The notes under the pieces: model-generated
What the model was told of the DNA's origin: nothing
Databases searched by the model: none
What the model saw: only the letters and a program-made list of their open reading frames with translations
Assembly (NCBI GenBank): GCA_019448385.1
Contig: JAGTXO010000040.1
Coordinates: 284,375-348,374, forward strand
Length of the DNA: 64,000 nucleotides
Source of the DNA: Diacronema lutheri
Taxonomy: Eukaryota > Haptophyta > Pavlovophyceae > Pavlovales > Pavlovaceae
Reading direction: 5' to 3'
Position numbers and translations under genes: made by a program
Shown: positions 21,395 to 30,289 of the stretch, in pieces
Layout: each line of letters starts with the position of its first letter
Position numbering within the stretch: the stretch's first letter is position 1

Positions 21395-22837
21395 TCACGC
21401 TGTCGCGCACGAGAGACCCTCCCTCTCCCCTTCCCTCCCCTCCCCGAGGAGCTCGGCCAGGAGCTCGGCCAGTCGCTCGGAGACGCGCCGAGCGTCCGGT
21501 CGCTCGCGCGCGTCGAAGGCGAGGCAGTCGCGCATGAGCGCACTGAGTGGCGCGGGCGTGTCGGCGGGCAGTGGCGCATGATCGAGCGGGCTCGTGCCCG
21601 AGGCGGCCGCGCGCATCATCTCCGCCTCGGCCAGGTTGGCGTACGGGAGGGCGCCGGCGGCGAGCTCGTACAGCAGCGCGCCGAAGCTGTACACGTCCGC
21701 CGCGCACCCGCAATGCACCGCCCCGTCCGCGCCAAGCAGCTCGGGCGCCATCCAGCCGGGCGTGCCGATGCCGAGAGAGTCTGACTCATTGGCGGGAAGC
21801 ACGCACGCGCTTCCAAAGTCACACAGGAGCGCGGAGGCGGCGGGCGCGGCGCGGCCGGTGGCGGGGTCCGCCGCGCTGAGCAACACGTTGGACGCCTTCA
21901 CGTCGCGATGCAGCACCGGTGGCTGCAGGCTGTGCATGTGCTCGAGCGCGGCGCACACGTTGAGCGCGCGCCGCACGTCGCGCGCCCATCGGCTGCGCGC
22001 GGGCTGCGCGGCCGGCACCGCTGGAGCTCGGCGCGCGTCGATGCGCTCGTCGCGGCCGACGCCGACGTCTCCGCCCGTGCCCACCGCGCGCCCCGCGTTG
22101 TGCACGTCGTCGTGGAGCGAGCCTCCGGCCGCCCACTGCAGCACGAGCATCCGCGGCGCGCGCGCGGTCGCGCCAAGGAAGCGAACAATGGAGCGGTGCG
22201 CGCCAAGCGAGCTGAGCATCAGCGCCTCCGCCGCGTGCGTCGCCTCGCCCTCCGCGTCCTCCGGAAACACCTTTGCGACGGCCTCCATGCCGCGCCAGGT
22301 TGCGCGCGCGCACCGCGCGTACGACGCGCGCGCGCGCAGCGGCTCGCCGAGCGTGACTTTGAGCGGGTCGATCAGGTGGCCACGAGCGGCGAGGGACTCG
22401 ACGAGAGACGAGGCGGGCGGCGGCGCGCCGCCGCGCGCGCGGCCGTCCGCGCTGGCGGCCGGCACTGCGTGCCGAACGCTCCACGGCGCGCGACGCGCGA
22501 GCGCGAGCGCGAGCGAGCGCGCAGCGCCGTACGACGCGTAGACGGCGGAGACGATTGCATACCGAGCACGCACCGACACCGAGCACCTCGCGCGCATCGC
22601 CTCGGCGCTCCGCCGCGCGTACACCTCTCGTGCGCGCGCGCCGAGCCAGCACGCCGTGGTGCGTGAGGCGCTCAGCCCGCGCCGGAGCCCGACGCCTGCC
22701 TTGGCCGTAATGCGCGGCGCATGACCCACGAGCGATGGCCTGGCCGATCGCACAGGCGAGCGCGGGACGCGCGAGATCGCCGGTGAGCGCACCGGCGAGG
22801 ACTGCCCGTCTCCCTGTCGTTCACGAGCGGTCTTCAT
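21395..22837 (-). CDS. TKL-like Ser/Thr protein kinase
   Basis: About 480 aa from the ATG at 22837. The kinase domain fills the C-terminal two thirds: beta-3 lysine in EAVAKVFPED, catalytic loop LHRDVKASNVLL, DFG in LLCDFGSACVLP, GTPGWMAPELL (APE), a DVYSFGALLYEL helix, and the late Arg in FDARERPDARRV. The DVYSFG motif and HRDVKASN favour the tyrosine-kinase-like group. The glycine loop is not a canonical GxGxxG. The N-terminal about 170 residues are Arg/Ser/Ala-rich with a moderately hydrophobic patch (IVSAVYASYGAARSLALALA) that might target an organelle. It diverges from the alpha/beta hydrolase gene with 46 bp between start codons. The substrate is unknown. Confidence 0.87.
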   Translation of the reverse strand: MKTARERQGDGQSSPVRSPAISRVPRSPVRSARPSLVGHAPRITAKAGVGLRRGLSASRTTACWLGARAREVYARRSAEAMRARCSVSVRARYAIVSAVYASYGAARSLALALARRAPWSVRHAVPAASADGRARGGAPPPASSLVESLAARGHLIDPLKVTLGEPLRARASYARCARATWRGMEAVAKVFPEDAEGEATHAAEALMLSSLGAHRSIVRFLGATARAPRMLVLQWAAGGSLHDDVHNAGRAVGTGGDVGVGRDERIDARRAPAVPAAQPARSRWARDVRRALNVCAALEHMHSLQPPVLHRDVKASNVLLSAADPATGRAAPAASALLCDFGSACVLPANESDSLGIGTPGWMAPELLGADGAVHCGCAADVYSFGALLYELAAGALPYANLAEAEMMRAAASGTSPLDHAPLPADTPAPLSALMRDCLAFDARERPDARRVSERLAELLAELLGEGREGEREGLSCATA

Positions 22838-22883
22838 CGATGACGACGTGAAACGGCAATGGCGTGAGGTGGAGCAGCGCAAA

Positions 22884-24086
22884 ATGCTGTCGCACGCGGC
22901 GAACGAGCTAGTGTGGCTCGCCCTCTACCTGGCGCTCAGCGCCGTCCTAGGCATCTTCGCCCTACCCGTCTGCCTGGCGCTCATGGCGCTCGCCTTTTTC
23001 GTCGCGTGGGCGTGGCTGCTCGCCGGCCGGCTGTCGACAAGGCTCGACGCGCCGCGGCTGCGCGAGCCGGCGATCCCAGAGTTCGAGCAGCGCACGTGCA
23101 CGAGCCACGACGGGCTGGTGCTCTCATACGCCGTCTCCCGTCCGCGTGCGCCCGACGGCGCGCCGGCCGCCGCCGCGGCCGGCGTCGAGCCGCGCAAGTG
23201 CGTGCTGCTGTGCGAGCCCCTCGGCCAGTCCGGCCCGCTCGTCTTCGCGCCGCTGCTTGCGACGCTCGGTCCAGAATACGTGTTCGTCACGTGGGACTAT
23301 CGCGGCTTCTTTAAGAGCGCGCTCCCGCAGCGCAAGCGCCGCATCTCCATCTCCGCGCACGCCGACGACGCCGCGACCGTGCTACGCGCCGCCGGCTTTT
23401 CGCGCGCGTCCATCTGCGTCGGCCACTCGCTGGGCGTGCAGGTGGCGCTCGAGCTGACGCTCTTGTGGCCGGAGCGCGTCGAGCGCCTCGTCTTGCTCAA
23501 CGGTTGCGCGGGCCAGGCCTTCCAGACCGCCTTCCAGCCCGTCGTGAGGCTGCCGCTGATCGGGACGGCGACGCGCGAATTCGTGCGCGCGCTGCAGCGC
23601 AGACCCGAACGCTTCTACGCGGCGCAGCCGCTGCTCGCGCCGCTGCTGCGGCACGTGATTAGCCCCGTGTTCTGCGCGCTCTTCGGCTCGCCGCTGCTGC
23701 GCCGCGTGCTCGGACCAAACTACCTGTACGCCTTTTGGCGAGATTACATGGCGGGGCTCGACGCCTCGCGCGGCCCGCACAACCTCGAGCACTTCCTCCT
23801 CTCGTTCCTCGAGATCGACGCGCACTCGGCGGCGCATCTGCTCGACAAGATCGACCAGCCCGCGCTCGTCATCTCGGGCATGCTCGACCTGCTCGTCCCA
23901 GCGCTCGTCTCGGCCGAGATGGTCGCGCGGATGCGCCGCGCCGAGCACCGGTGCGACCCCCTCTCGACGCACTCGACGCTGCTCGAGAGCCCCGAGTGGG
24001 CGCTGCACCACATCCACCGCTTCCTCGCGCGCACGTCGAGCCTGGATCTCGACGTCGCAAGCCAGATGCAACGCAAGTCGCTTTGA
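22884..24086 (+). CDS. Membrane-anchored alpha/beta hydrolase
   Basis: 400 aa from the ATG at 22884. The N-terminus holds one long hydrophobic region (LVWLALYLALSAVLGIFALP and on), so the enzyme is probably anchored. The fold follows: a strand ending VFVTWDYRGF (oxyanion region and DYRG), the nucleophile elbow CVGHSLGVQVAL with the catalytic Ser, an acid candidate in LVISGMLDLLVP, and a late catalytic His in the segment STHSTLLESPEWALHHIHRF. All triad positions are present. The likely reaction is ester or lipid hydrolysis, with the substrate undetermined. The gene converges on an exostosin-like gene 51 bp away, with a G-rich tract at 24090-24112 in the gap. Confidence 0.87.
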   Translation: MLSHAANELVWLALYLALSAVLGIFALPVCLALMALAFFVAWAWLLAGRLSTRLDAPRLREPAIPEFEQRTCTSHDGLVLSYAVSRPRAPDGAPAAAAAGVEPRKCVLLCEPLGQSGPLVFAPLLATLGPEYVFVTWDYRGFFKSALPQRKRRISISAHADDAATVLRAAGFSRASICVGHSLGVQVALELTLLWPERVERLVLLNGCAGQAFQTAFQPVVRLPLIGTATREFVRALQRRPERFYAAQPLLAPLLRHVISPVFCALFGSPLLRRVLGPNYLYAFWRDYMAGLDASRGPHNLEHFLLSFLEIDAHSAAHLLDKIDQPALVISGMLDLLVPALVSAEMVARMRRAEHRCDPLSTHSTLLESPEWALHHIHRFLARTSSLDLDVASQMQRKSL

Positions 24087-24137
24087 GAGAGTGGAGGGGT
24101 TGGGCGGGGATTGAGAGCTATGCGAACATTCTCGAGT

Positions 24138-25358
24138 TCACCTCGACGCAGTCAGCAACATCCTCGAGAAGCCGAGTGCCCGCCTCGACCCCGAGATCTG
24201 CAAGAGCACCTGTTCCCGGTTGGCCGCGAGGGCCTCCTGGCGGTGCGCAATCTCCGCTGCGCTCATAGCGCGCAGGAACTCGAGCAGACCAGCCGGCCGG
24301 TTGACAAAGTCGGCTGTCGGGTACTTGATCCAAAACGACTCGTATGGGTACGGCACGGGCAGAAGGTGCGAGCCTGCGCGCGACCCGAACGGCCCTTGGA
24401 GCTTGTCGCATATCACCACAGGAATGCAGCCAGCCGCAATTGTCGTGACAAAGCGCGAGGTCGTGCAGATGTCGCCCGCAGGGCAGAGGCAAAAGATCGA
24501 CGCGGCCATCATCCTACCCATCGCTTCGTACTTGCTTGAGTTCGCGTCGTCGTGCCCGCCCGCCGCCTTGAGTGAGCCGACCAGGTCGCGCAGCTGCTGC
24601 GAGCGCTTGCGCGCGAGCAGCTCGAGCGCTTTCATCGTACACGGCTGCGCGGGCAAGCTCGCGCCTGCGCTTAGGCTGCGCAGCACGTCACCGCGGAGGC
24701 CGACGTCAACATGCACATCGTCGGCGGATTCGAGCAGCAGCTGGCCGACCTCGCAGCGGATCCGCCTGCCCGTGCAGCACACGTCGAGCCCGCCTGCAAA
24801 GAAGAGGAAGATCGGACGCGGCGCGTGCGGCGAGAAGGCGCGAAGCGCCACCTGGTTGGGCTGGTGGCCCGTGTCGAACGTGCACCGGCCTACGGCGCTT
24901 GAGCGCGGTGTGGGCCAGATGCGGCCAGAGGATTTCATCCGTCCGACGGTCGTCCGTGCGAGGAGCGTGTTGAGTGGAAAAATGCGCTGCGCGAGGGATG
25001 CGCTGATCAGGCGCATGCCCGCTGGCGCTGGGCCGCGCTTGTCAACGTAGCCGAGCACGCGCTGCGGAGTGGCGTACGTCACCTGGAACGACTTTGATGA
25101 CACCCAAAAGTGGCGCTCAGGCGCGCGCCGAAAGTGCGGCGAGCGCTGGAGCGCCTTGTGCGCCGACTTGATCCGCTCGGCTTGGCGTATGCCTTTGCAC
25201 GTCCCAAGCATGGAAGCTCGAGGATTCCCACAGCGGCGCGTAGAAGAGCGCAGCCTCGCTTGCGTTGAGCCTCGCTTGCGTTGCGCGTGCGGCACGGGTG
25301 CGCGCGGAACGTTCTGAGTGAGTATATGCAGCAAGCTCCTGGTCGTAGCACGGGTCAT
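24138..25358 (-). CDS. Exostosin-family (GT47) glycosyltransferase
   Basis: About 406 aa if the ATG at 25358 is used; the N-terminus is uncertain. The C-terminal half is typical exostosin: SKYEAMGRMMAASIFCLCPAG, then TSRFVTTIAAGCIPVVICD (the conserved R-x-x-x-A-x-x-x-G-C-I-P-V-V/I nucleotide-sugar motif), then the ESFWIKYPTADF block. An IFLFFAGG strand marks the start of the domain. The family transfers sugars in the Golgi or ER onto glycans or wall polysaccharides. No signal anchor is visible at the modelled start, so an upstream exon may be missing, or the ATG at 25211 may be used. It diverges from the RING gene at 25523. Confidence 0.75.
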   Translation of the reverse strand: MTRATTRSLLHILTQNVPRAPVPHAQRKRGSTQARLRSSTRRCGNPRASMLGTCKGIRQAERIKSAHKALQRSPHFRRAPERHFWVSSKSFQVTYATPQRVLGYVDKRGPAPAGMRLISASLAQRIFPLNTLLARTTVGRMKSSGRIWPTPRSSAVGRCTFDTGHQPNQVALRAFSPHAPRPIFLFFAGGLDVCCTGRRIRCEVGQLLLESADDVHVDVGLRGDVLRSLSAGASLPAQPCTMKALELLARKRSQQLRDLVGSLKAAGGHDDANSSKYEAMGRMMAASIFCLCPAGDICTTSRFVTTIAAGCIPVVICDKLQGPFGSRAGSHLLPVPYPYESFWIKYPTADFVNRPAGLLEFLRAMSAAEIAHRQEALAANREQVLLQISGSRRALGFSRMLLTASR

Positions 25359-25522
25359 CCGCGCCAGACCGACCCCCCTTCTTGTACAGAGCGTGCGTTC
25401 TCGTCGCGCCGAACGTCCGTCGTCATTCGTTGGTCGTTGGTGGCTACTCGGTCCCCCTGAACACAGCGTCGTTGGACTCGGAGCCACTGGATTTTGAACA
25501 CGGCCGTTTCCCGCGCTTTCCG

Positions 25523-26293
25523 ATGGCACACGCCTGCACGATGGCGTGCAGCCAGGCGGATGAGGGGAACAACTGCTCGATCTGCGTGGAGCCGCTCGCG
25601 GACGGGCTCGTGATCATCTCGTGCGGGCACGTCTTCCACCAGCGGTGCATTGCGCGCTGTGAGAAGAGGGAGTGCCCGCTCTGCCGCACGAGCCTGTGCG
25701 CAAAGGGGCCCCCGCGCAAGCTCCTTCCGCACCTCGTGTGCGACGACCGCGTCGCGCCGGCGAAGGGGTCCGATCCTGCGGCGGGCGGCGAGACAGTCGC
25801 AGACCTTCTGGCCCATATCAACGAGGCGAGCGAGCGGAAGGTCCGGCTGCGCGCGGCCATCTCCGATTCAGCCGCTCAGTTCGAACGACTGCGCGCGCGC
25901 AAGCGCGAGCTGGAGAGCAAGACGGTGCGCGTGCACGGCGACGTGGAGCGGCTGCTGCGGTTGCACGCGCGCAGCATGCCAGTGGACGAGCCGCTGCTCA
26001 GTCACGCGCGCATCGAACCGAGCCGCGCCGCCCTCGAGCCCGCCGCGCTGGAGCGGCAGCGTGCGCGGCTCGCGTCGCGCTGCAGGGAGCTGCTGCGCGG
26101 CAAGCTCGAGCTGAAAAAGGAGCTGAGGGCGAGCGCGCTCAAGGAGCAGGAGGAGGCGCGGCTACTCGCCACGATTGCGCAGCTTAAAACCGAGCTCGAG
26201 GGCGCGCAGCAAGAGCTCGAGAGGGAGCAGCGTGCGTCGACATCGTGCGACTGGTCGCGTGGGGGAGGGGGGAGTGGGGGGGCTCTGGTCTGA
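25523..26293 (+). CDS. RING-HC finger protein with coiled coil (putative E3 ligase)
   Basis: About 256 aa. A C3HC4 RING lies near the N-terminus: CSICVEPLADGLVIISCGHV, then HQRC, C and CPLC, with all eight zinc ligands in order. The rest is a long charged alpha-helical region (about residues 100-235, rich in Glu, Arg and Leu heptads such as AAISDSAAQFERLRARKREL) expected to form a dimerising coiled coil. The probable role is ubiquitin transfer from an E2 to a partner bound by the coiled coil. The ATG at 25523 puts the RING about 12 residues in; a non-ATG extension upstream is not needed. The last codons run into a G-rich stretch (26262-26281) at the convergent junction with the histidine phosphatase gene. 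Confidence 0.88.
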   Translation: MAHACTMACSQADEGNNCSICVEPLADGLVIISCGHVFHQRCIARCEKRECPLCRTSLCAKGPPRKLLPHLVCDDRVAPAKGSDPAAGGETVADLLAHINEASERKVRLRAAISDSAAQFERLRARKRELESKTVRVHGDVERLLRLHARSMPVDEPLLSHARIEPSRAALEPAALERQRARLASRCRELLRGKLELKKELRASALKEQEEARLLATIAQLKTELEGAQQELEREQRASTSCDWSRGGGGSGGALV

Positions 26294-26313
26294 ATTGAAT
26301 CTCAAACGCACAA

Positions 26314-27863
26314 TTACAGGGCATCGGGCACTGCGAGCGACGTGGGCGCAGAGCGAGGCCGGCGCATGCCCTGCGGGATGGTTAAGCTACGGTCGGGCCC
26401 GTAATGCAGCGGCGATTCAATCATCTCGAGCGACTGTGTGCGCGCGCTCCGCGGCCGCGCGGAGGGCGTGAGGCGCGGCAAGAAGGCGGGCGGCGCGCGA
26501 ACACGCCGCGCGCGCACGCGCACGCACGCTCCGGCCGCATGCGCTGTGCGCGCGACACGCCCGTCCGTGCCTGCCTGCCCAGCGGGCAAATGGCGCGCAG
26601 ATGGTGCGCTCGGCTCTGCACGCGCGGTCCGCCGCCGGCGCCGCGCGCACGCGCGCGCGCACCCCGTCCGGCCCCTCCACCGGGTAGTACGCGGCGGTGA
26701 GGTGGTAGCGGCCGTCGGGCCGGCGCTCGAGAACCCACGTCTCGCAATTGCGGGGGTTCCAGACCTGCTCGAACTGCGCGACCTGCCAGCCGAGGTAGCG
26801 CATGCAAAGCAGTCGAATGAAGAGACCGTGCGCGAGGATAATGTAGTGAGGCGCGCGCTTGCTTGACAGGTCCATCTGATGACGCGGAAAAGGCGCGGCG
26901 AAGGCGCCGGTGTGGCGCGGCGCGCGGCGGTCGACGGCGCGCGAGGCGGAGAATGAGGTGCGACGCGGTGTCGCGGCGGTCAGCCACAGCAGCAAGAGAG
27001 GGGCGGGGGGCGGCATGCGAAGCTGCCGGGCGTGTGTCCGAGCAGGCGAGCGCCGCGCGCGCGGCACGTGCGGGCGGGGCGCGAGCGGAGGGCGCGGGGC
27101 GCACCTGCCGGAAGAGGGTGGACAAGAAATCCGCGGCTCTGTTATGGACGTCCGCTCCACTCTCGCCGTTCTGGAAGCGGTACCAGAAGCGGCCGTAGCG
27201 CCTGCGCTCGGCTTTGGAGCGGCGGATCAGCTCAACGTCCTGAAAATTGCCAAACTCCTGCTCGCGCAGCAGCACCTCCTCGCGCGTCGCGACCTTGGCC
27301 GGGTCAAAGTCGCCGATGATCTCCGCGAGCGTCTGCGACGCGCGCCGGTACGGTGAATGGAAGCAGTGGACGGGACCGTCGCCCGTGATGGCGCGGAGGA
27401 AGCGGCCCGCGCAGCGCGCCTGCTCACGCCCCAGCTCCGTCAGCTCCATGTCGTGGTCGGCGATCACCGAGTAGAGCGTCTCGTCCACGTTGCCGCGACT
27501 CTGGCCATGCCGTACCAGGAAGATCTTGGCGGGGCGCGAGGACTTTCGGATCTCCTCGATGCCCTTCGCGACGCGCGAGCACAGCCCCAACCACAGCGCG
27601 TAGAACGCTCCCTGCACCACGCGCAGCAGCGCGGCTAGCCCGCCATGCGGCCGCGCCGGCACGACCGGCGTGCACGACTCGGCCAGCATCGGACGCGCAC
27701 GCCGCGCGCCGAGGGCGGCGACGGCGGGCGGGCACGGCCTGCGCACGGGAAAAGCCGACACGCGTGCATGCGATGGCACGCCGTGCCACGCGCACGCCGG
27801 CGCCACGCGTGTCGCCGCCGTCGCGCTCGTGGCGGCGAGCACCACGAGCGTGATGCCGGCCAT
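26314..27863 (-). CDS. Secretory histidine-phosphatase (phosphoglycerate-mutase-like)
   Basis: Three exons in transcription order: 27863-27105, 26875-26663 and 26433-26314, all phase 0, giving 363 aa. Donors are GTGCGC in both introns. The N-terminus (MAGITLVVLAATSATAA) looks like a signal peptide, so the protein probably enters the ER or plastid route. The catalytic domain begins KIFLVRHGQSRGN (phospho-His RHG). SPYRRASQT supplies the phosphate-pocket Arg, EQEFGN the acid, and exon 2 brings YIILAHGLFIRLL with the second catalytic His. The enzyme removes phosphate from a small metabolite or phosphoprotein; true mutase activity is unlikely from motif spacing. It starts 67 bp from a divergent gene. 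It was recognised only after joining exons. Confidence 0.88.
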
Positions 27864-27930
27864 CGTTTTGCCGCCGTCAGAGCAAACAAAGGACGCCCAC
27901 ACGACGTCCCTTCGTTTCCTCCAAGCAGCC

Positions 27931-28636
27931 ATGCCGGCCACCGCGGGCCGAGTGCGCATGCCGCACAACAATGTGATGACGACGAGCTCGACGCTCAAGT
28001 CGACCGCCGTCTGGCAGGTGTGTGTCATGGCAATCATTGCCGTCGCGCGCCCTCTGCCCCCATACGTCTCGCGCGCGCTGACCGCGCGTTCGCGCGCGGT
28101 GCACGCGCGCGCGCGCATACCCTCTCGCACCACAGAACGTGATCGGCCACGACCCGTACGCGCCGCAAGCTGGCGCTGCTGCGGGCGCGAGCGCACCGCC
28201 CGCGGGCGGATCAGGCGCCGAAGGCTCGGCGTACGCGAGCATGAAGGGTCTGATGGCGCTCGCCAAGAGCACCGCGGGCGGCGATGATGACGGCAAGGGG
28301 CAGTGGCGCGGCAAAGGGAAGCTGCGCGGCGGCTGGCTCGCCGGAGAGCAGGTTCCTCTCGCCGACGACAAGGTCGACGAGCAGTCCACGACCGACTCCG
28401 ACTCCGACTCGGACGACGATTCGGACGCGAGCCCCGTCGCGCGCGCGGCGGCGCCAGCAGCGCCGGCGGGCGACAAGCGCCGCCGTGAGGACGACACCGT
28501 CGAGCGGAGGCACAGCAGCGGCAAGCGGGAGAAGCACGGGAAGGAGAAGCGGCACAAGAGCAAGCACGGGAAGAAGGAGAAGAAGGAGAAGAGCAAGAGG
28601 CACAAGCACAGCCACAAAAAGCACAGCCGCAAATGA
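27931..28636 (+). CDS. Lys-rich nuclear-type protein, uncharacterised
   Basis: Two exons, 27931-28017 and 28136-28636 (donor GTGTGT, acceptor CACAG), giving 195 aa. The splice joins STAVWQ to NVIGHDPYAPQ, giving a compact, non-repetitive N-terminal motif likely to be the conserved part. The middle carries an Asp/Ser run (TDSDSDSDDDSD) typical of CK2-type acidic patches. The last about 50 residues are a dense Lys/His/Arg tail resembling nuclear and nucleolar localisation signals. I do not recognise the family. A role in RNA processing or ribosome assembly is suggested only by composition. It is divergent from, and close to, the histidine phosphatase gene. Confidence 0.7.
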
Positions 28637-28732
28637 TGACGCACACAGTCACGCCGGCCAGTGGACGTGACGGTGCGCGTGTCGCACGCGATGTGGCGGG
28701 GCTCATTGTAGTGTGAGTGTCACTTCTGAGAT

Positions 28733-30169
28733 TCAGCAGCCGCAGCACCTCCGCTCGCGCTGGTCGAGCAGCGTGCGCACGATGGCGTGGTTGTGCTCGA
28801 CGACGCGCGCGAGCTCCTCCACCGGCGGAAAGCCGCTCACCTGCCGCCAGCCGGCGGCGAGCAGCTCGGCGCCGCGAACGACCTGCTGCTGGTCCGGCTC
28901 GCGCTTCCACGCGCACCCGCCATCGCCGAGCTGCTGCCACGGGCCGCACTCGAGGTGGGCGGGAGTGGAGTACCAATGGCCGACGAGCACTGACTCATCG
29001 CGCGGCGGCGCCGCGTCCGGCGCCCACGGGAAGGGCAGGTACACGGGCATGCGGCCGACAGCCGCATGGGAGCGCGCGAGCTCGTCCGGGTCGCAGACGC
29101 ACGGCATCGTGCCGTCGGCGGGGCAGTGCGCGACGACAGTGCGCGCGATCGACTTGTCGATCGCGTTGATGCAGTGGCAGCGCTGCTGCCAGTGCTCGAC
29201 CGGGTCGCACGAGAGGTAGGGCGCCCAACCGTCGGCGAGCGTGTGCAGGCAGTACTGAGTCACGACGGCTTGGCGCAATTCGATTCGAATTGGCGACGTG
29301 TTGTTGAGCCGGCTCATCTCTGTGAGGAAGGAAACGTCGGCGAGCGAGTCCGCCGAGTTGTGCTCGCTCAAATAGTCCGGCTCGCACCACTCGCCGCAAA
29401 ATTCGCTCACGCGCACGACGCGCATCGAGCGGACGCCGACCGCCGCCGTCCGCGCGTCGAGCGCATCCGACCACTCGCCGACAGGCTCGGCGCCGCGACC
29501 GTCGGCGTCTCCGCCGCGCTCGGCGCGCACGCGCACGCTGTACGATGCGCCGGGGGAGAGGCCGAGCACGCGCACGCGCCGCTGCGCGCCGGGCACGCGC
29601 ACGACCGCGCGCTCGGCCGGCCGCACGTCGGCGCCGCTTGTGCCGCCGGCGCCGCCTTCACCGCCAGCGCTGGCGCGCACGAACTCGATGGCGAACGCGT
29701 CGTGCGGTGCCACGCCATCGGCAGGCTCGAGGGCGTCCCAACGCACGCCGACGCTGCGCTGCGCGAACGCGCCGTCCGTGCGCACGCCGCCGAGCTGGCC
29801 GGCGGCGGGCGCGGCGGTCTCGCAGGTGAGCACGTCGCTGAACGGCGTCCAGCGAAATTGGCTCCACAGCCAGTCGCGCACACGGAAGTGGTGTTCGCGC
29901 GCAGCGTGCAAGTCGCGGATCCGCGCGTCCGTCGGCGTGCCGTCCAAGCGGTAGAAGGTGACGGTGCTTGTCGCGTCGCACGCCGCGTCCGTGCGCGCGC
30001 ACAGCTGCACCTCGGTCGTCGCGCCGAGCGGCGCAGCGCTCAGCCGGAGCGTGACTGTCGAGATTCCGGGTGCATCGGCGCACGCTGGCGTCGGCGGCGG
30101 CACGTCCGCCGTCCACCAGCCGCCGCCGCCGCACGCTGATGCGGCGACGAGCACGAGGCCAAACGTCAT
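28733..30169 (-). CDS. Secreted fibronectin-III-like, Cys-rich protein
   Basis: 478 aa in one exon. It begins with a short hydrophobic leader (MTFGLVLVAASACGGGGWW) consistent with a signal or lipoprotein-like peptide. Two fibronectin type III-like beta domains follow (about residues 30-120 and 130-250), with characteristic endings such as LSPGASYSVRVRAERGG followed by GEWSDAL. The C-terminal about 220 residues are Cys-rich (FCGEWCEPDYL, CHCINAIDKS, CVCDPDEL, RRCCGC) and probably disulphide-bonded. This fits an extracellular or cell-surface protein; the Cys-rich part is not one I can name. Its start lies 120 bp from the divergent MFS gene. Confidence 0.72.
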   Translation of the reverse strand: MTFGLVLVAASACGGGGWWTADVPPPTPACADAPGISTVTLRLSAAPLGATTEVQLCARTDAACDATSTVTFYRLDGTPTDARIRDLHAAREHHFRVRDWLWSQFRWTPFSDVLTCETAAPAAGQLGGVRTDGAFAQRSVGVRWDALEPADGVAPHDAFAIEFVRASAGGEGGAGGTSGADVRPAERAVVRVPGAQRRVRVLGLSPGASYSVRVRAERGGDADGRGAEPVGEWSDALDARTAAVGVRSMRVVRVSEFCGEWCEPDYLSEHNSADSLADVSFLTEMSRLNNTSPIRIELRQAVVTQYCLHTLADGWAPYLSCDPVEHWQQRCHCINAIDKSIARTVVAHCPADGTMPCVCDPDELARSHAAVGRMPVYLPFPWAPDAAPPRDESVLVGHWYSTPAHLECGPWQQLGDGGCAWKREPDQQQVVRGAELLAAGWRQVSGFPPVEELARVVEHNHAIVRTLLDQRERRCCGC

Positions 30170-30289
30170 CGCGCGCGCGGCCGGGCGGTTTCGCCGTGGG
30201 AAAATGCATCGTATGGCGGTGGATTTTGAAAAAAGCGGTAGCCCAAATTAAAAACTGAGCCCTTCTGTGGTTGGTCAACGGCCGTCAAG

